DNA of 19,671 bases from DATNBT01 sp964579765 (GTDB lineage Bacteria; Acidobacteriota; Vicinamibacteria; Vicinamibacterales; CAVVIG01), in assembly GCA_964579765.1 (NCBI GenBank), contig CAZOIK010000266.1, forward strand, positions 1 to 19,671, in the 5' to 3' direction. The translations under genes were made by a program, and so were the position numbers. Shown in pieces: positions 9,861 through 16,482 of this stretch. The notes beneath the pieces are model-generated. The model ran no database searches, was not told the DNA's origin, and was given only the letters and a program-made list of their open reading frames with translations. Position 1 is the stretch's first letter. Each line of letters begins with the position of its first letter.

Positions 9861-10747
9861 GAGGCGTGCGCCTGCCAGAGCGACTTGACCCGCCGCACGA
9901 AGCCGCGCGGCGTCTCGCTGTAGATGCGAAGGCCGAGCACCTGCGCATGCCGGCGGAGCTCGTGCTGGTAGCGCTCGACGATGCGGACGCAGCGCGAGAT
10001 CTCGCGCGCGGGCAGGGCGCTGTCGCTGACGAGCACCTCGTGCAGGAGCACGAGGTTGTGGAACTCGCCCAGCAGACCGTCGAGCGCTTCGAGCTGGCGC
10101 TGATAGGGTTGCAGGCGGTTGCCCGTCCGCGCGCTCAGCAGGCGCACGTGGAACCAGTGGTTCTTCACGTGGCGGCGCCAGGCGTGATGGCGCGCGGCCG
10201 TCGGGTGCAGCCACGCGTCGATCATCGCCGTGCGCGCGCGGCGGACGCTGGCCTTGAGTCCGGGCGCGAGCGCGCTGAACCCCTCGGTGGACAGGCGCCA
10301 GCGCTTGACGCGCTGCCGCTCGGCGCGCAGCGTCTGCCGGGCCTGCTCGAGCACGTGGTCGTTCTTCGCCTGCGAGTCGATCCGCCGGCCGCGCGCGACG
10401 AGGTCCGCGCGAATGGCCGCCGCCGTGCGCGGCGGCAGGTTCCGCCGGTACCGCCGCAGCAGCTGGTTGAGCGTGTCGATGACGCCCTGCCCGTCGGCCA
10501 CCGGCGCGAGCAGCTTGCTCACCTGCCGCAGCGCGGGGTCGCGGCGGTAGGCCTTGTCGAGCACGGGCCGGACGAGCCGGATGATCGCGCGAATCTTCTT
10601 CACGCGCCGCCGCGCGTCGTGGATGGCCTCGTCGCTCTCCGGGTCGCCGATCGCGGTGAGCTCCGCCCCCGCGCGATCGAGCTGCCGCAGCACGATGCGG
10701 CGGAGTTCGCTCGCGACGGTCTTGCCCGACTTCAGACGGAATCCCAC
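9857..10747 (-). CDS. CHAD-domain protein (predicted polyphosphate-binding)
   Basis: This 296-residue, strongly basic all-helical protein matches the CHAD domain, a conserved-histidine alpha-helical fold. The first repeat has the hallmark helix SDEAIHDARRRVKKIRAIIR (His43), and the second has ARHHAWRRHVKNHWFHVRLL with several His and Arg residues. CHAD proteins bind inorganic polyphosphate and localise to polyphosphate granules; they often occur next to CYTH or polyphosphate genes. Here the domain is alone and sits between an NhaA-like antiporter and an ABC exporter. Translation probably starts at GTG 10747, with GGCGGAG upstream and the antiporter stop 12 bp away. It overlaps the ABC gene by 4 bp. 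Confidence 0.9.
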   Translation of the reverse strand: MGFRLKSGKTVASELRRIVLRQLDRAGAELTAIGDPESDEAIHDARRRVKKIRAIIRLVRPVLDKAYRRDPALRQVSKLLAPVADGQGVIDTLNQLLRRYRRNLPPRTAAAIRADLVARGRRIDSQAKNDHVLEQARQTLRAERQRVKRWRLSTEGFSALAPGLKASVRRARTAMIDAWLHPTAARHHAWRRHVKNHWFHVRLLSARTGNRLQPYQRQLEALDGLLGEFHNLVLLHEVLVSDSALPAREISRCVRIVERYQHELRRHAQVLGLRIYSETPRGFVRRVKSLWQAHAS

Positions 10748-10759
10748 GGTCCGCTCCGC

Positions 10760-11890
10760 CTAGTGCGCCGCCCGGCCCACATGGAGCAGCCGCGCCGCGA
10801 GAAACGCGAGGCCCGCGCCGGCGGCCGACGCCAGGACGCCGATCTTCGCCTGCTCGAGCATCGGCCCGGTCGCCAGCAGCCCGGTTGCGAAGAACAGCGC
10901 GATGGCGAAGCCGCTCGACGTCGCGAACGCGACGACGACGAGCTCGCGCCAGCCGACGTGCGCCGGCAGGTGCAGGCCCGCGGCGAGCGCCAGCTGGACG
11001 GCGATCAGGATGCCGAGCGGCCGGCCCGCGAGCTGCGCCAGCAGCATCGCCCACGATCCGGTGTCGTAGCCCTTCAGCATCACGCCGGCGTTGACGAGGC
11101 CGAAGAAGAACACGACCACCTGCACGATGAGATGCCACTCGTGCTCGGCATGGTGCACGGCGTCATCGTCGGGCGGGTCGGCGAAGACGTCGAGGTGGCG
11201 CGGTTCGTGCCGGAGAAACGGGACGATCGGAATGAGCGAGAAGGCCGGGTGCAGCCCCTCCCACGAAAACGCGATCCACGCCATCGGGCCGCAGATCAGG
11301 AAGTACGGCCAGAACGATCGCACGCGCATCGCGCGCATGAACCCGGCGACGCCGAGCGCGAGCAGGATCAACGCGACGCCGCCGACGCGCGCTTCCACCA
11401 GCAAATATCTCGGCGCGACGACGACCAGCCCGACGATGTCGGTGACGATGCCGAGGAGGAGCGCGAAGGGCAGCGCGCCGCTGCGCGGCATGATCATCCG
11501 CAAAACGTAGTAGGTGAGCGCGACGTCGATGGCCAGCGCGATCGGCCACGCCGGCGCGAGCGCGACCTCGTACTTCGCGTACACGTAGACGAGATACACC
11601 GCCGACGCGCCGACGATGCCGCCGGCGGCGGCCGCGATCGGGAGCGTCCAGCGCCGCCAGGAGTGCAGCGCGCCGCCGGGCATCACCGCTTCGACGACCT
11701 CCTGGGTGAGCAGGGCGAAGACGAACGCCATGCCTACCTCGTTGACGCCGAAGGCGAGCCGCTGGGCGACGGTGAAGTAGCTCTCGGGCGCCGTGTTGGC
11801 CCACACGAGCGCGATGGCCGCGCCGATCGGAAGCAGCAGGAAGCGATCGAAGATGACGCGCACGATCCGCCTGAACGAGCGGTGTCTCAT
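10760..11890 (-). CDS. NhaA-family Na+/H+ antiporter, variant active site
   Basis: This 376-residue polytopic membrane protein aligns by motif with NhaA: LLTQEVVEAVMPGG (E. coli GLEVKRELMQGS), IALAIDVALTYYVL (around D133), LLLGIVTDIVGLVVV (around D163-D164), WEGLHPAFSLIPIVPF, LAGRPLGI (VGKPLGI, K300) and FATSSGFAIALFFA (the TM11 repeat). The paired aspartates that bind Na+ are Thr150-Asp151, and the TM10 lysine is Arg290. Asp122 replaces D133. NhaA exchanges two H+ for one Na+ across the inner membrane; this variant may differ in stoichiometry. ATG 11890 follows GGAGGCC. It is an operon member, 12 bp after the metallophosphatase and 12 bp before CHAD. Confidence 0.86.
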   Translation of the reverse strand: MRHRSFRRIVRVIFDRFLLLPIGAAIALVWANTAPESYFTVAQRLAFGVNEVGMAFVFALLTQEVVEAVMPGGALHSWRRWTLPIAAAAGGIVGASAVYLVYVYAKYEVALAPAWPIALAIDVALTYYVLRMIMPRSGALPFALLLGIVTDIVGLVVVAPRYLLVEARVGGVALILLALGVAGFMRAMRVRSFWPYFLICGPMAWIAFSWEGLHPAFSLIPIVPFLRHEPRHLDVFADPPDDDAVHHAEHEWHLIVQVVVFFFGLVNAGVMLKGYDTGSWAMLLAQLAGRPLGILIAVQLALAAGLHLPAHVGWRELVVVAFATSSGFAIALFFATGLLATGPMLEQAKIGVLASAAGAGLAFLAARLLHVGRAAH

Positions 11891-11902
11891 GATGGCCTCC
11901 GT

Positions 11903-12763
11903 CTAGTCCACCGTCGCGTGCCGGTGGATCACGCCGCCGTCCACCGTGCGGCCGGTGCGCGAGCGCGCCTGGAAGTACAGGTCGTCGCCCGCGATCTCGA
12001 CGAGCGAGAACGCCTGGTCCTGATCGAAGTAGGCGGCGGTCGTCGCCGACGGGTGGACGTCGCCCTTCCGCAGCTGGCCGCTCGATCCGTTGACGAAATA
12101 GGTGATGCCCTTCTGCGGCTTGAGCCGTTCGTAGACGTGATCGTGGCCGGAGAAGACGACGTTGACGCCGTACTTCACGAGCAGCGGCTCGAGCGCGACG
12201 CGCAACTCGACGTTCGACCCGTGCCGGCCGGCGTCGGAGTAGAGCGGGTGGTGGAAGTAGCAGATCTTCCACGGATCCGACGAGCTCTTGAGCGCGGTTT
12301 CGAACCAGGCGAGCTGCCGCGGATCCAGTTCGTTGCTGTCGAGAACGAAGAACCGGGCGTTCTTCCGCGCGTACGTGTAGTACCGCTGGCCGTCCATATG
12401 GAAGCCGGGATACGTGCGGTTCGCCGGGTTGTCGTGGTTGCCGAGCGTCGCGAAGAACAGCACGCCGGCCTGGAGCAGCGTCGCGTACGGCCGCTCGAAC
12501 TTCGTGACGAAGTCCTGCGGCTGCTGCCGGCCGTACATGTTGTCGCCCAGCATCAGGACGAGCTCGAACGGAAACATCGCGCGCGCGTCGGTCATCCGCG
12601 CGCCGATGTCGTACTCGGGCATGTCGCCGGTCCCGTTGTCGCCGATGACGGCAAACTTCAACGAGTCGGGCAGATCCGGCAGCGCCGACGCCGGCTGTGC
12701 GGGCGAGAGCCGGGCGCCCAGGACGAACAGGAACGCGACCGCGGCAAAGAGACGCCGATGCAC
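11903..12763 (-). CDS. Secreted metallophosphoesterase, purple-acid-phosphatase-like
   Basis: This 286-residue protein has an N-terminal signal peptide (about residues 1-22, ending LSPAQ). It carries the complete dinuclear-metal motif set: IGDNGTG (40-46, Asp42), LGDNMY (72-77, Asp74 and Tyr77), GNHD (108-111), FHHPLY (170-175) and GHDHVYER (206-213). The Tyr in GDNMY and the HDHVYER ending are typical of purple acid phosphatases, which hydrolyse phosphomonoesters and some phosphoproteins outside the cytoplasm. GTG 12763 is the start, preceded by a near-perfect GGAGGTGA. It begins 3 bp after the stop of the kinase-like gene, so the two are almost certainly translated together. A role in removing phosphate added by that protein is an inference. 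Confidence 0.9.
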   Translation of the reverse strand: MHRRLFAAVAFLFVLGARLSPAQPASALPDLPDSLKFAVIGDNGTGDMPEYDIGARMTDARAMFPFELVLMLGDNMYGRQQPQDFVTKFERPYATLLQAGVLFFATLGNHDNPANRTYPGFHMDGQRYYTYARKNARFFVLDSNELDPRQLAWFETALKSSSDPWKICYFHHPLYSDAGRHGSNVELRVALEPLLVKYGVNVVFSGHDHVYERLKPQKGITYFVNGSSGQLRKGDVHPSATTAAYFDQDQAFSLVEIAGDDLYFQARSRTGRTVDGGVIHRHATVD

Positions 12764-12766
12764 GGA

Positions 12767-13747
12767 TCACCTCCATCCCGGCGGCGCCGCGCCGGCGGCG
12801 GCGAGCCGGCCTTCGGCGATGTTCGTTTTCAGCTTCCGGATGAAGCGGGCGCCCAGATCGTCCGGGTAGCCGCCCGCGCGGAACGCGTCGCGCCACTGCG
12901 TGTCGCTCAGCCCGCCGACGAGGGTCATGGCCCAGCCGACGTCGTCTGGCGTGATGACGTGACGGACGAGCGCCGGCTGCCAGCCGTGATAGGTGAAGCC
13001 GACGAACCCGGCGTCGATGCCGGTAATGAACGCCTGCCGCTCGAAGCGGTCGATGTTGTTGCGCCTGGGCGCCAGGCGCCCCGACTCGCCCAGCGCCGCG
13101 CCGAGATCGCGCACGACGTACCAGCGCTCGACGCGGCCGTCGCGCCGGACGTCGTAGATCGTGTTGTTCGAGTCCTTGAGGTCCCAGCTGTTGAACGCGA
13201 GCAGAATCACCAGCAGGCCTTCATAGGGCCGCGTGCCGACAAACGGGTTGTGGCGCCACGGCCAGGCGCCCTCCGCGCGCATCGACGGATGATCGAGACG
13301 GAAGCGTCCGCCGGCGACCGTGCGCGCGCCAAACGCGTCGGCGAGCGTGAACGACGGGAGGAAATAGACCGGCGGCTGGTGATAGCCGACGGCCGAGAGC
13401 ACCCGCGACAGGACGACTTCCACCGGCCCTTCGGCGCCCTCATGGTTGTGCGGCGCCTGCTTGACGTGCCACACGCGGCCGCGCGAGTCGCGGACGATCA
13501 CCCCCGGGTTGACGCCGCCGTGCTTCGGCCGGACAAAGGTGTACGTGTCCTGCGGATCGGGCGCCGAGCGCGCGCCCCAGGGCCCGTCGAACAGATCGCG
13601 TGCGGCGAGATCCGCCGGCGCTTGCCACAGCGACGCCAGCGGCGGCGTCGTGTCGCCGATCGCCGGGCCGGCGACCGTCGCCGCGGCCAGCAGACACACG
13701 CCGGCGAACGCGAGCCGCGTCTGCCGTGGGCGGGTCCAGCGCGTCAT
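12767..13747 (-). CDS. Exported protein with kinase-like motifs (paralogue 1)
   Basis: I know no name for this family. The 326-residue product has an N-terminal export signal (about residues 1-31, hydrophobic LAFAGVCLLAAATVAG). The rest carries kinase-fold motifs in the right order: WHVKQ (Lys96, possible ATP-binding lysine), EGPVEVVLSRVL (Glu110, possible helix-C glutamate), FNSWDLKDSNN (Asp189, Lys191 and Asn195, resembling the HRDLKxxN catalytic loop) and VVRDLGAALG (Asp214, resembling DFG). All of these recur in the paralogue at 16483-17454. If it is a kinase it would act in the periplasm or on the surface, like FAM20C or CotH enzymes; that is inference. ATG 13747 follows GAGGGTGA, and the gene lies 11 bp after the Omp85-type gene. 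Confidence 0.82.
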   Translation of the reverse strand: MTRWTRPRQTRLAFAGVCLLAAATVAGPAIGDTTPPLASLWQAPADLAARDLFDGPWGARSAPDPQDTYTFVRPKHGGVNPGVIVRDSRGRVWHVKQAPHNHEGAEGPVEVVLSRVLSAVGYHQPPVYFLPSFTLADAFGARTVAGGRFRLDHPSMRAEGAWPWRHNPFVGTRPYEGLLVILLAFNSWDLKDSNNTIYDVRRDGRVERWYVVRDLGAALGESGRLAPRRNNIDRFERQAFITGIDAGFVGFTYHGWQPALVRHVITPDDVGWAMTLVGGLSDTQWRDAFRAGGYPDDLGARFIRKLKTNIAEGRLAAAGAAPPGWR

Positions 13748-13758
13748 GGCGATCACCC

Positions 13759-15078
13759 TCAGGGGACGAACGGCACCGACGCCACGCGCCGCGTCAGCCG
13801 CGAGAAGCGCAGCGGGTCGTTCGTGCGGAACACCACCTGCCAGCCTTCGGCCCCGTGCGCCACGTCGAGCCGGCCGAACGTGACGCGGTCGGTGTGCACG
13901 CGGATGCCGGCGCCAATCGACGTCTTGTCGAAGTTCAGGTCGCGCACGCGCGGCGCGACGTTGCCGGCGTCGAGGAAGATCGCCGCGTCCACGTGCGTGA
14001 AGAGGGCCCACCGCGATTCGGCGTTGATCAGCGCGAGGTTCCGATCGTGAAAGCGGTAATCGGGATACGACCGCAGCGAGTCCTGCCCGCCGAGCGAGGG
14101 CAGCAGGTAGAACGGCACTTGATGTCCGCCTGGCACGTCGTCCCACACGAGCCAGCCGTGCAGCGCGAGCACCCAGTCGCGGTCGTGCATGACCGGGACG
14201 AACTGCGCGCCCTCGGCTTCGTACTGCCGGAAGGTGAACGTCCCCGTGTTCGTGCTCTGGTCCACGTACGTCGTCAGCGCCGCGCGGTAGAGGCCGCCGA
14301 TCGTCGGGCGGCTGCGGTGATCGCGCGTGTCGGACGTGACCGAGACGGAGTTGTGCATGTAGTTCGGCTGAAAGGCGTCCGCGACGCCGGGGTCGAGCGG
14401 GAACTGCTCGACGGTCGTCGGCAGCGAGGGCTTGAACGTGCCGCTCGGCGACAGGACGTCGGGCCGGCGCAGGAAGCCGACCTGGCCGGTGATCGACAGC
14501 GACGGCTTCGGAAACAGCGTGGCGTAGCCGATGCTGTCGATCGTCTGCACGCGGTACTGGCTGCGGTTGCTCTCGAGCGAATGGCTGCCGACGCCCCAGT
14601 AGTCGATCTGGGTCTGGTCCTGCCACATCACCTGCGAGCCGAGGCGGAAGTGCCCCCTGGCCAGATCGGGGAACTCGAAGCGGCCCTGCATCATGTTGTA
14701 GGCGTGCCACGACACGGCGGCTGAGACATCGACAAACGCGAGCTTGTCGAACAGCTGACGCCGGTAGCCCGGGCCGATCGAGAGCCAGCCCGAGCCGGTG
14801 ATCATGTTCGACAGTTCCCAGTAGTAGCCGTTGGACGGCGTGCCGGTCTCGCCGAAGCGATCGAAGCCCGCGTTGATAGCGCTCGCGAGCAGCCGCGGCT
14901 CGGTCAGCAGCCCCGTGGTCGCGGCCGAGCCGCCGCCGGCAGGGATCGGCTCCTGTTCGGGCAGTTCGTCGGTCCGCAGGTCCTGCCCGCGCGCGAGCGC
15001 CGGCGTCGCGATCAGCGCGACGATGACAAGTCGCGCGGCAAGGTGCGCACAGCGTCGAGCGTTCGGTCTCGTCTTCAT
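13759..15078 (-). CDS. Omp85/BamA-superfamily outer-membrane barrel without POTRA domains
   Basis: This 439-residue protein starts with a signal peptide (about 32 residues, LVIVALIATPALARGQ). It then goes almost directly into a beta-barrel of the bacterial surface antigen type. The hallmark is LGGQDSLRSYPDYRFHDRN, corresponding to the Omp85 segment LGGxxxLRGYxxxRFxD, followed by INAESRWALFTHVDAAIFLDAG. There is no room for POTRA repeats (about 75 residues each), so it is a barrel-only member. Such proteins may export or translocate polypeptides or lipids; the role here is unknown. ATG 15078 was chosen for the signal peptide and an upstream GGAG. It is the first gene of the long minus-strand operon, with a sigma-54-like element about 57 nt upstream. 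Confidence 0.85.
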   Translation of the reverse strand: MKTRPNARRCAHLAARLVIVALIATPALARGQDLRTDELPEQEPIPAGGGSAATTGLLTEPRLLASAINAGFDRFGETGTPSNGYYWELSNMITGSGWLSIGPGYRRQLFDKLAFVDVSAAVSWHAYNMMQGRFEFPDLARGHFRLGSQVMWQDQTQIDYWGVGSHSLESNRSQYRVQTIDSIGYATLFPKPSLSITGQVGFLRRPDVLSPSGTFKPSLPTTVEQFPLDPGVADAFQPNYMHNSVSVTSDTRDHRSRPTIGGLYRAALTTYVDQSTNTGTFTFRQYEAEGAQFVPVMHDRDWVLALHGWLVWDDVPGGHQVPFYLLPSLGGQDSLRSYPDYRFHDRNLALINAESRWALFTHVDAAIFLDAGNVAPRVRDLNFDKTSIGAGIRVHTDRVTFGRLDVAHGAEGWQVVFRTNDPLRFSRLTRRVASVPFVP

Positions 15079-15133
15079 CGTGTCGTCTCCAGACGGCGCG
15101 GACCCGCGGCGCCGGCGTTCCTCACGACGAGAC

Positions 15134-15150
15134 GGCAAGAGCGGCACCAG
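15134..15150 (-). promoter_or_regulatory. Sigma-54-like -24/-12 element before the Omp85-type operon
   Basis: The minus strand reads CTGGTGCCGCTCTTGCC, with GG-N10-GC. It differs at a single base from the element before the OmpA gene. The predicted start near 15123 gives a leader of about 45 nt. Confidence 0.5.
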
Positions 15151-15339
15151 GTCCGAGTTGCGGCGTCAGACGACGAAAGACGCGAAGACACAGCCACTCG
15201 CGGCGATGCGGCGTCGGGGAGCGCGACTAGACGATGACGACTCACGGTGAGGATGGCGCCAGATGCCGTCAAGCGGACGGCGGCGAGGCGCCATCGACCG
15301 TCGAGTTGTGCGGGCGAGAAGCAAGCGGACAGGAAAGCG

Positions 15340-15370
15340 GAGGAGGCGGACGCCGCGGTCCGCACTCCTC
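15340..15370 (-). terminator. Strong hairpin after the OmpA-family gene
   Basis: Twelve base pairs form between 15340-15351 and 15358-15370, with one bulged base and a 6-nt loop. The hairpin starts 20 bp past the stop codon. The transcribed strand continues with a modest T-rich run (GCTTTCCTGT), so intrinsic termination is plausible. Confidence 0.6.
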
Positions 15371-15390
15371 GGTCGGCGCGACGTGACGAT

Positions 15391-16317
15391 CTACTGGCCG
15401 TGGATGCCCTTGTTCTGCATCAACGTCACGACCACGCGGCGGTTCTCGGCCTGGCCTTTCGACGTGGTGTTGGGTGCGACCTGCTCGCTGACGCCCATCG
15501 CCGCCGGGACGAAGACGTTCGACAGCGGCACGCCGCTCTGCTGCAGCACGGCCGTGACGTTGTCCGCCCGGTCCTTGCTCAGCTTCTGGTTGAGCGCATA
15601 CGAACCGACCGCCGACGCGTAGCCCTGCACCTGAATCATGTACGCGTTGGTGTCCTTGGCCTCGATCGCGAGCTGCTGCAGCTGCGTTTTCGCGTCCTTC
15701 GACAGATTCGCCTTGCCGTTCGCGAAGTACACGGTGATCGACTTGAGCGCAGTGTAGTCGTCGAGATTCGAGATGCGCGCGGTGGCCGCGGCCACGGCGC
15801 CCGACGTCGCGGCGATCTGCTGCTGGTTGGCTTGGATCTGCCCGCGCTGCGTGGTGAGCTGCTCGCCGTGCTCGCCGAGCGTCTGCTGCTGGCTGGTGAG
15901 CCGCTGCCCGTGCTGCTGGATCATCGCCTGGTTGGCGAGGCTCCGCTGATCGGTCGGGATGACGCCGCCCTGGACGGCGCTGGCCGTCCGGAAGTCGGCT
16001 TTGGTGAACGAGACGCGCTTCGCGACGAACTTGTCCGGCGTCTCGTAGTCGCCGTGTGCCTTGATCCGCAGCCCTGGAATCAGGTCTGACGAACTGACCA
16101 TCACGGGACGAATGCCGTCGAGCCGATTCACTTTCGTGGCATCGTCAACCACCATCGTCACCGTCGCCGAGTCGGTCTGGACGATCACCGTGCCCGCGTC
16201 GCCCCGTCCGGTGATGACGCCCTTGATCTCGTCGGACGCGAATGCGAGCGACGAACATCCGAGCACCACGACCAGCGACGCGAGCATCACGCGACATTGC
16301 GTACGAATAAGCCGCAT
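15391..16317 (-). CDS. OmpA-family envelope protein with N-terminal OB-like domain
   Basis: This 308-residue protein has three parts after the export signal. Residues 30-106 form a small beta domain resembling DUF5666 (DEIKGVITGRGDAGTVIVQ). Residues 125-185 are a Gln-rich helix, probably a coiled coil. Residues 190-305 form an OmpA C-terminal domain (ITVYFANGKANLSKDAKTQL, GYASAVGSYALNQKLSKDRADNV, AENRRVVVTLMQNKGI). OmpA domains bind peptidoglycan diaminopimelate through an Asp and an Arg; Arg250 is present, but the GHTD aspartate is Ser235. The signal ends either at AFA-SDE or at a lipobox-like VLGC (Cys21), so it may be a lipoprotein. ATG 16317 is preceded by a perfect AGGAGGT, suggesting high expression. 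Confidence 0.92.
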   Translation of the reverse strand: MRLIRTQCRVMLASLVVVLGCSSLAFASDEIKGVITGRGDAGTVIVQTDSATVTMVVDDATKVNRLDGIRPVMVSSSDLIPGLRIKAHGDYETPDKFVAKRVSFTKADFRTASAVQGGVIPTDQRSLANQAMIQQHGQRLTSQQQTLGEHGEQLTTQRGQIQANQQQIAATSGAVAAATARISNLDDYTALKSITVYFANGKANLSKDAKTQLQQLAIEAKDTNAYMIQVQGYASAVGSYALNQKLSKDRADNVTAVLQQSGVPLSNVFVPAAMGVSEQVAPNTTSKGQAENRRVVVTLMQNKGIHGQ

Positions 16318-16371
16318 AGCAACCTCCTGCTCCCTCCTGTGGCGCCTGCCACACTGTTCACCGGAGCGGAA

Positions 16372-16388
16372 GGCAAGAACGGCACCAG
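16372..16388 (-). promoter_or_regulatory. Sigma-54-like -24/-12 element before the OmpA-family gene
   Basis: The minus strand reads CTGGTGCCGTTCTTGCC, with GG-N10-GC. The predicted start near 16361 leaves a leader of about 44 nt that contains AGGAGGT. Confidence 0.5.
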
Positions 16389-16426
16389 CGCGCCCGCACG
16401 GGCGTGACGTGGACGAAATCGCAGGC

Positions 16427-16453
16427 GACGCGCGCGCGGCGCGCCCGCGCGTC
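16427..16453 (-). terminator. Hairpin after the second kinase-like gene
   Basis: A perfect 8-bp stem forms between 16427-16434 and 16446-16453, starting 29 bp past the stop codon. No T-tract is present and the GC-rich arms could arise by chance. Confidence 0.35.
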
Positions 16454-16482
16454 ACGGCCTGTCGTGAATCGGGTCGGGGCGT

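Larger units (their letters stand above)
15079..15390 (-). other. Gene-free 312-bp interval
   Basis: This is the only stretch longer than 300 bp without a gene. It holds the promoter-like element and leader of the Omp85-type gene at its left end (15079-15150) and a strong hairpin after the OmpA-family gene at its right end (15340-15370). Between them (about 15151-15339) I see no convincing reading frame, repeat or RNA structure. Confidence 0.6.

Noticed and set aside
8118..9923. A 601-codon plus-strand open frame opposite the ABC exporter
   Set aside because: The minus strand encodes an unmistakable ABC transporter with every ATPase motif intact.
9866..14050. A 1394-codon open frame on the plus strand
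   Set aside because: It runs antisense through the CHAD, antiporter, phosphatase and kinase-like genes. Its product is Arg/Glu/Ala-rich low complexity with no motif. In such GC-rich DNA, antisense stop codons are rare, so long shadow frames are expected.
15075..15365. A 96-codon minus-strand frame in the longest gene-free interval
   Set aside because: No ribosome-binding site or recognisable motif, and it spans both the OmpA terminator-like hairpin's edge and the promoter-like element of the Omp85-type gene.
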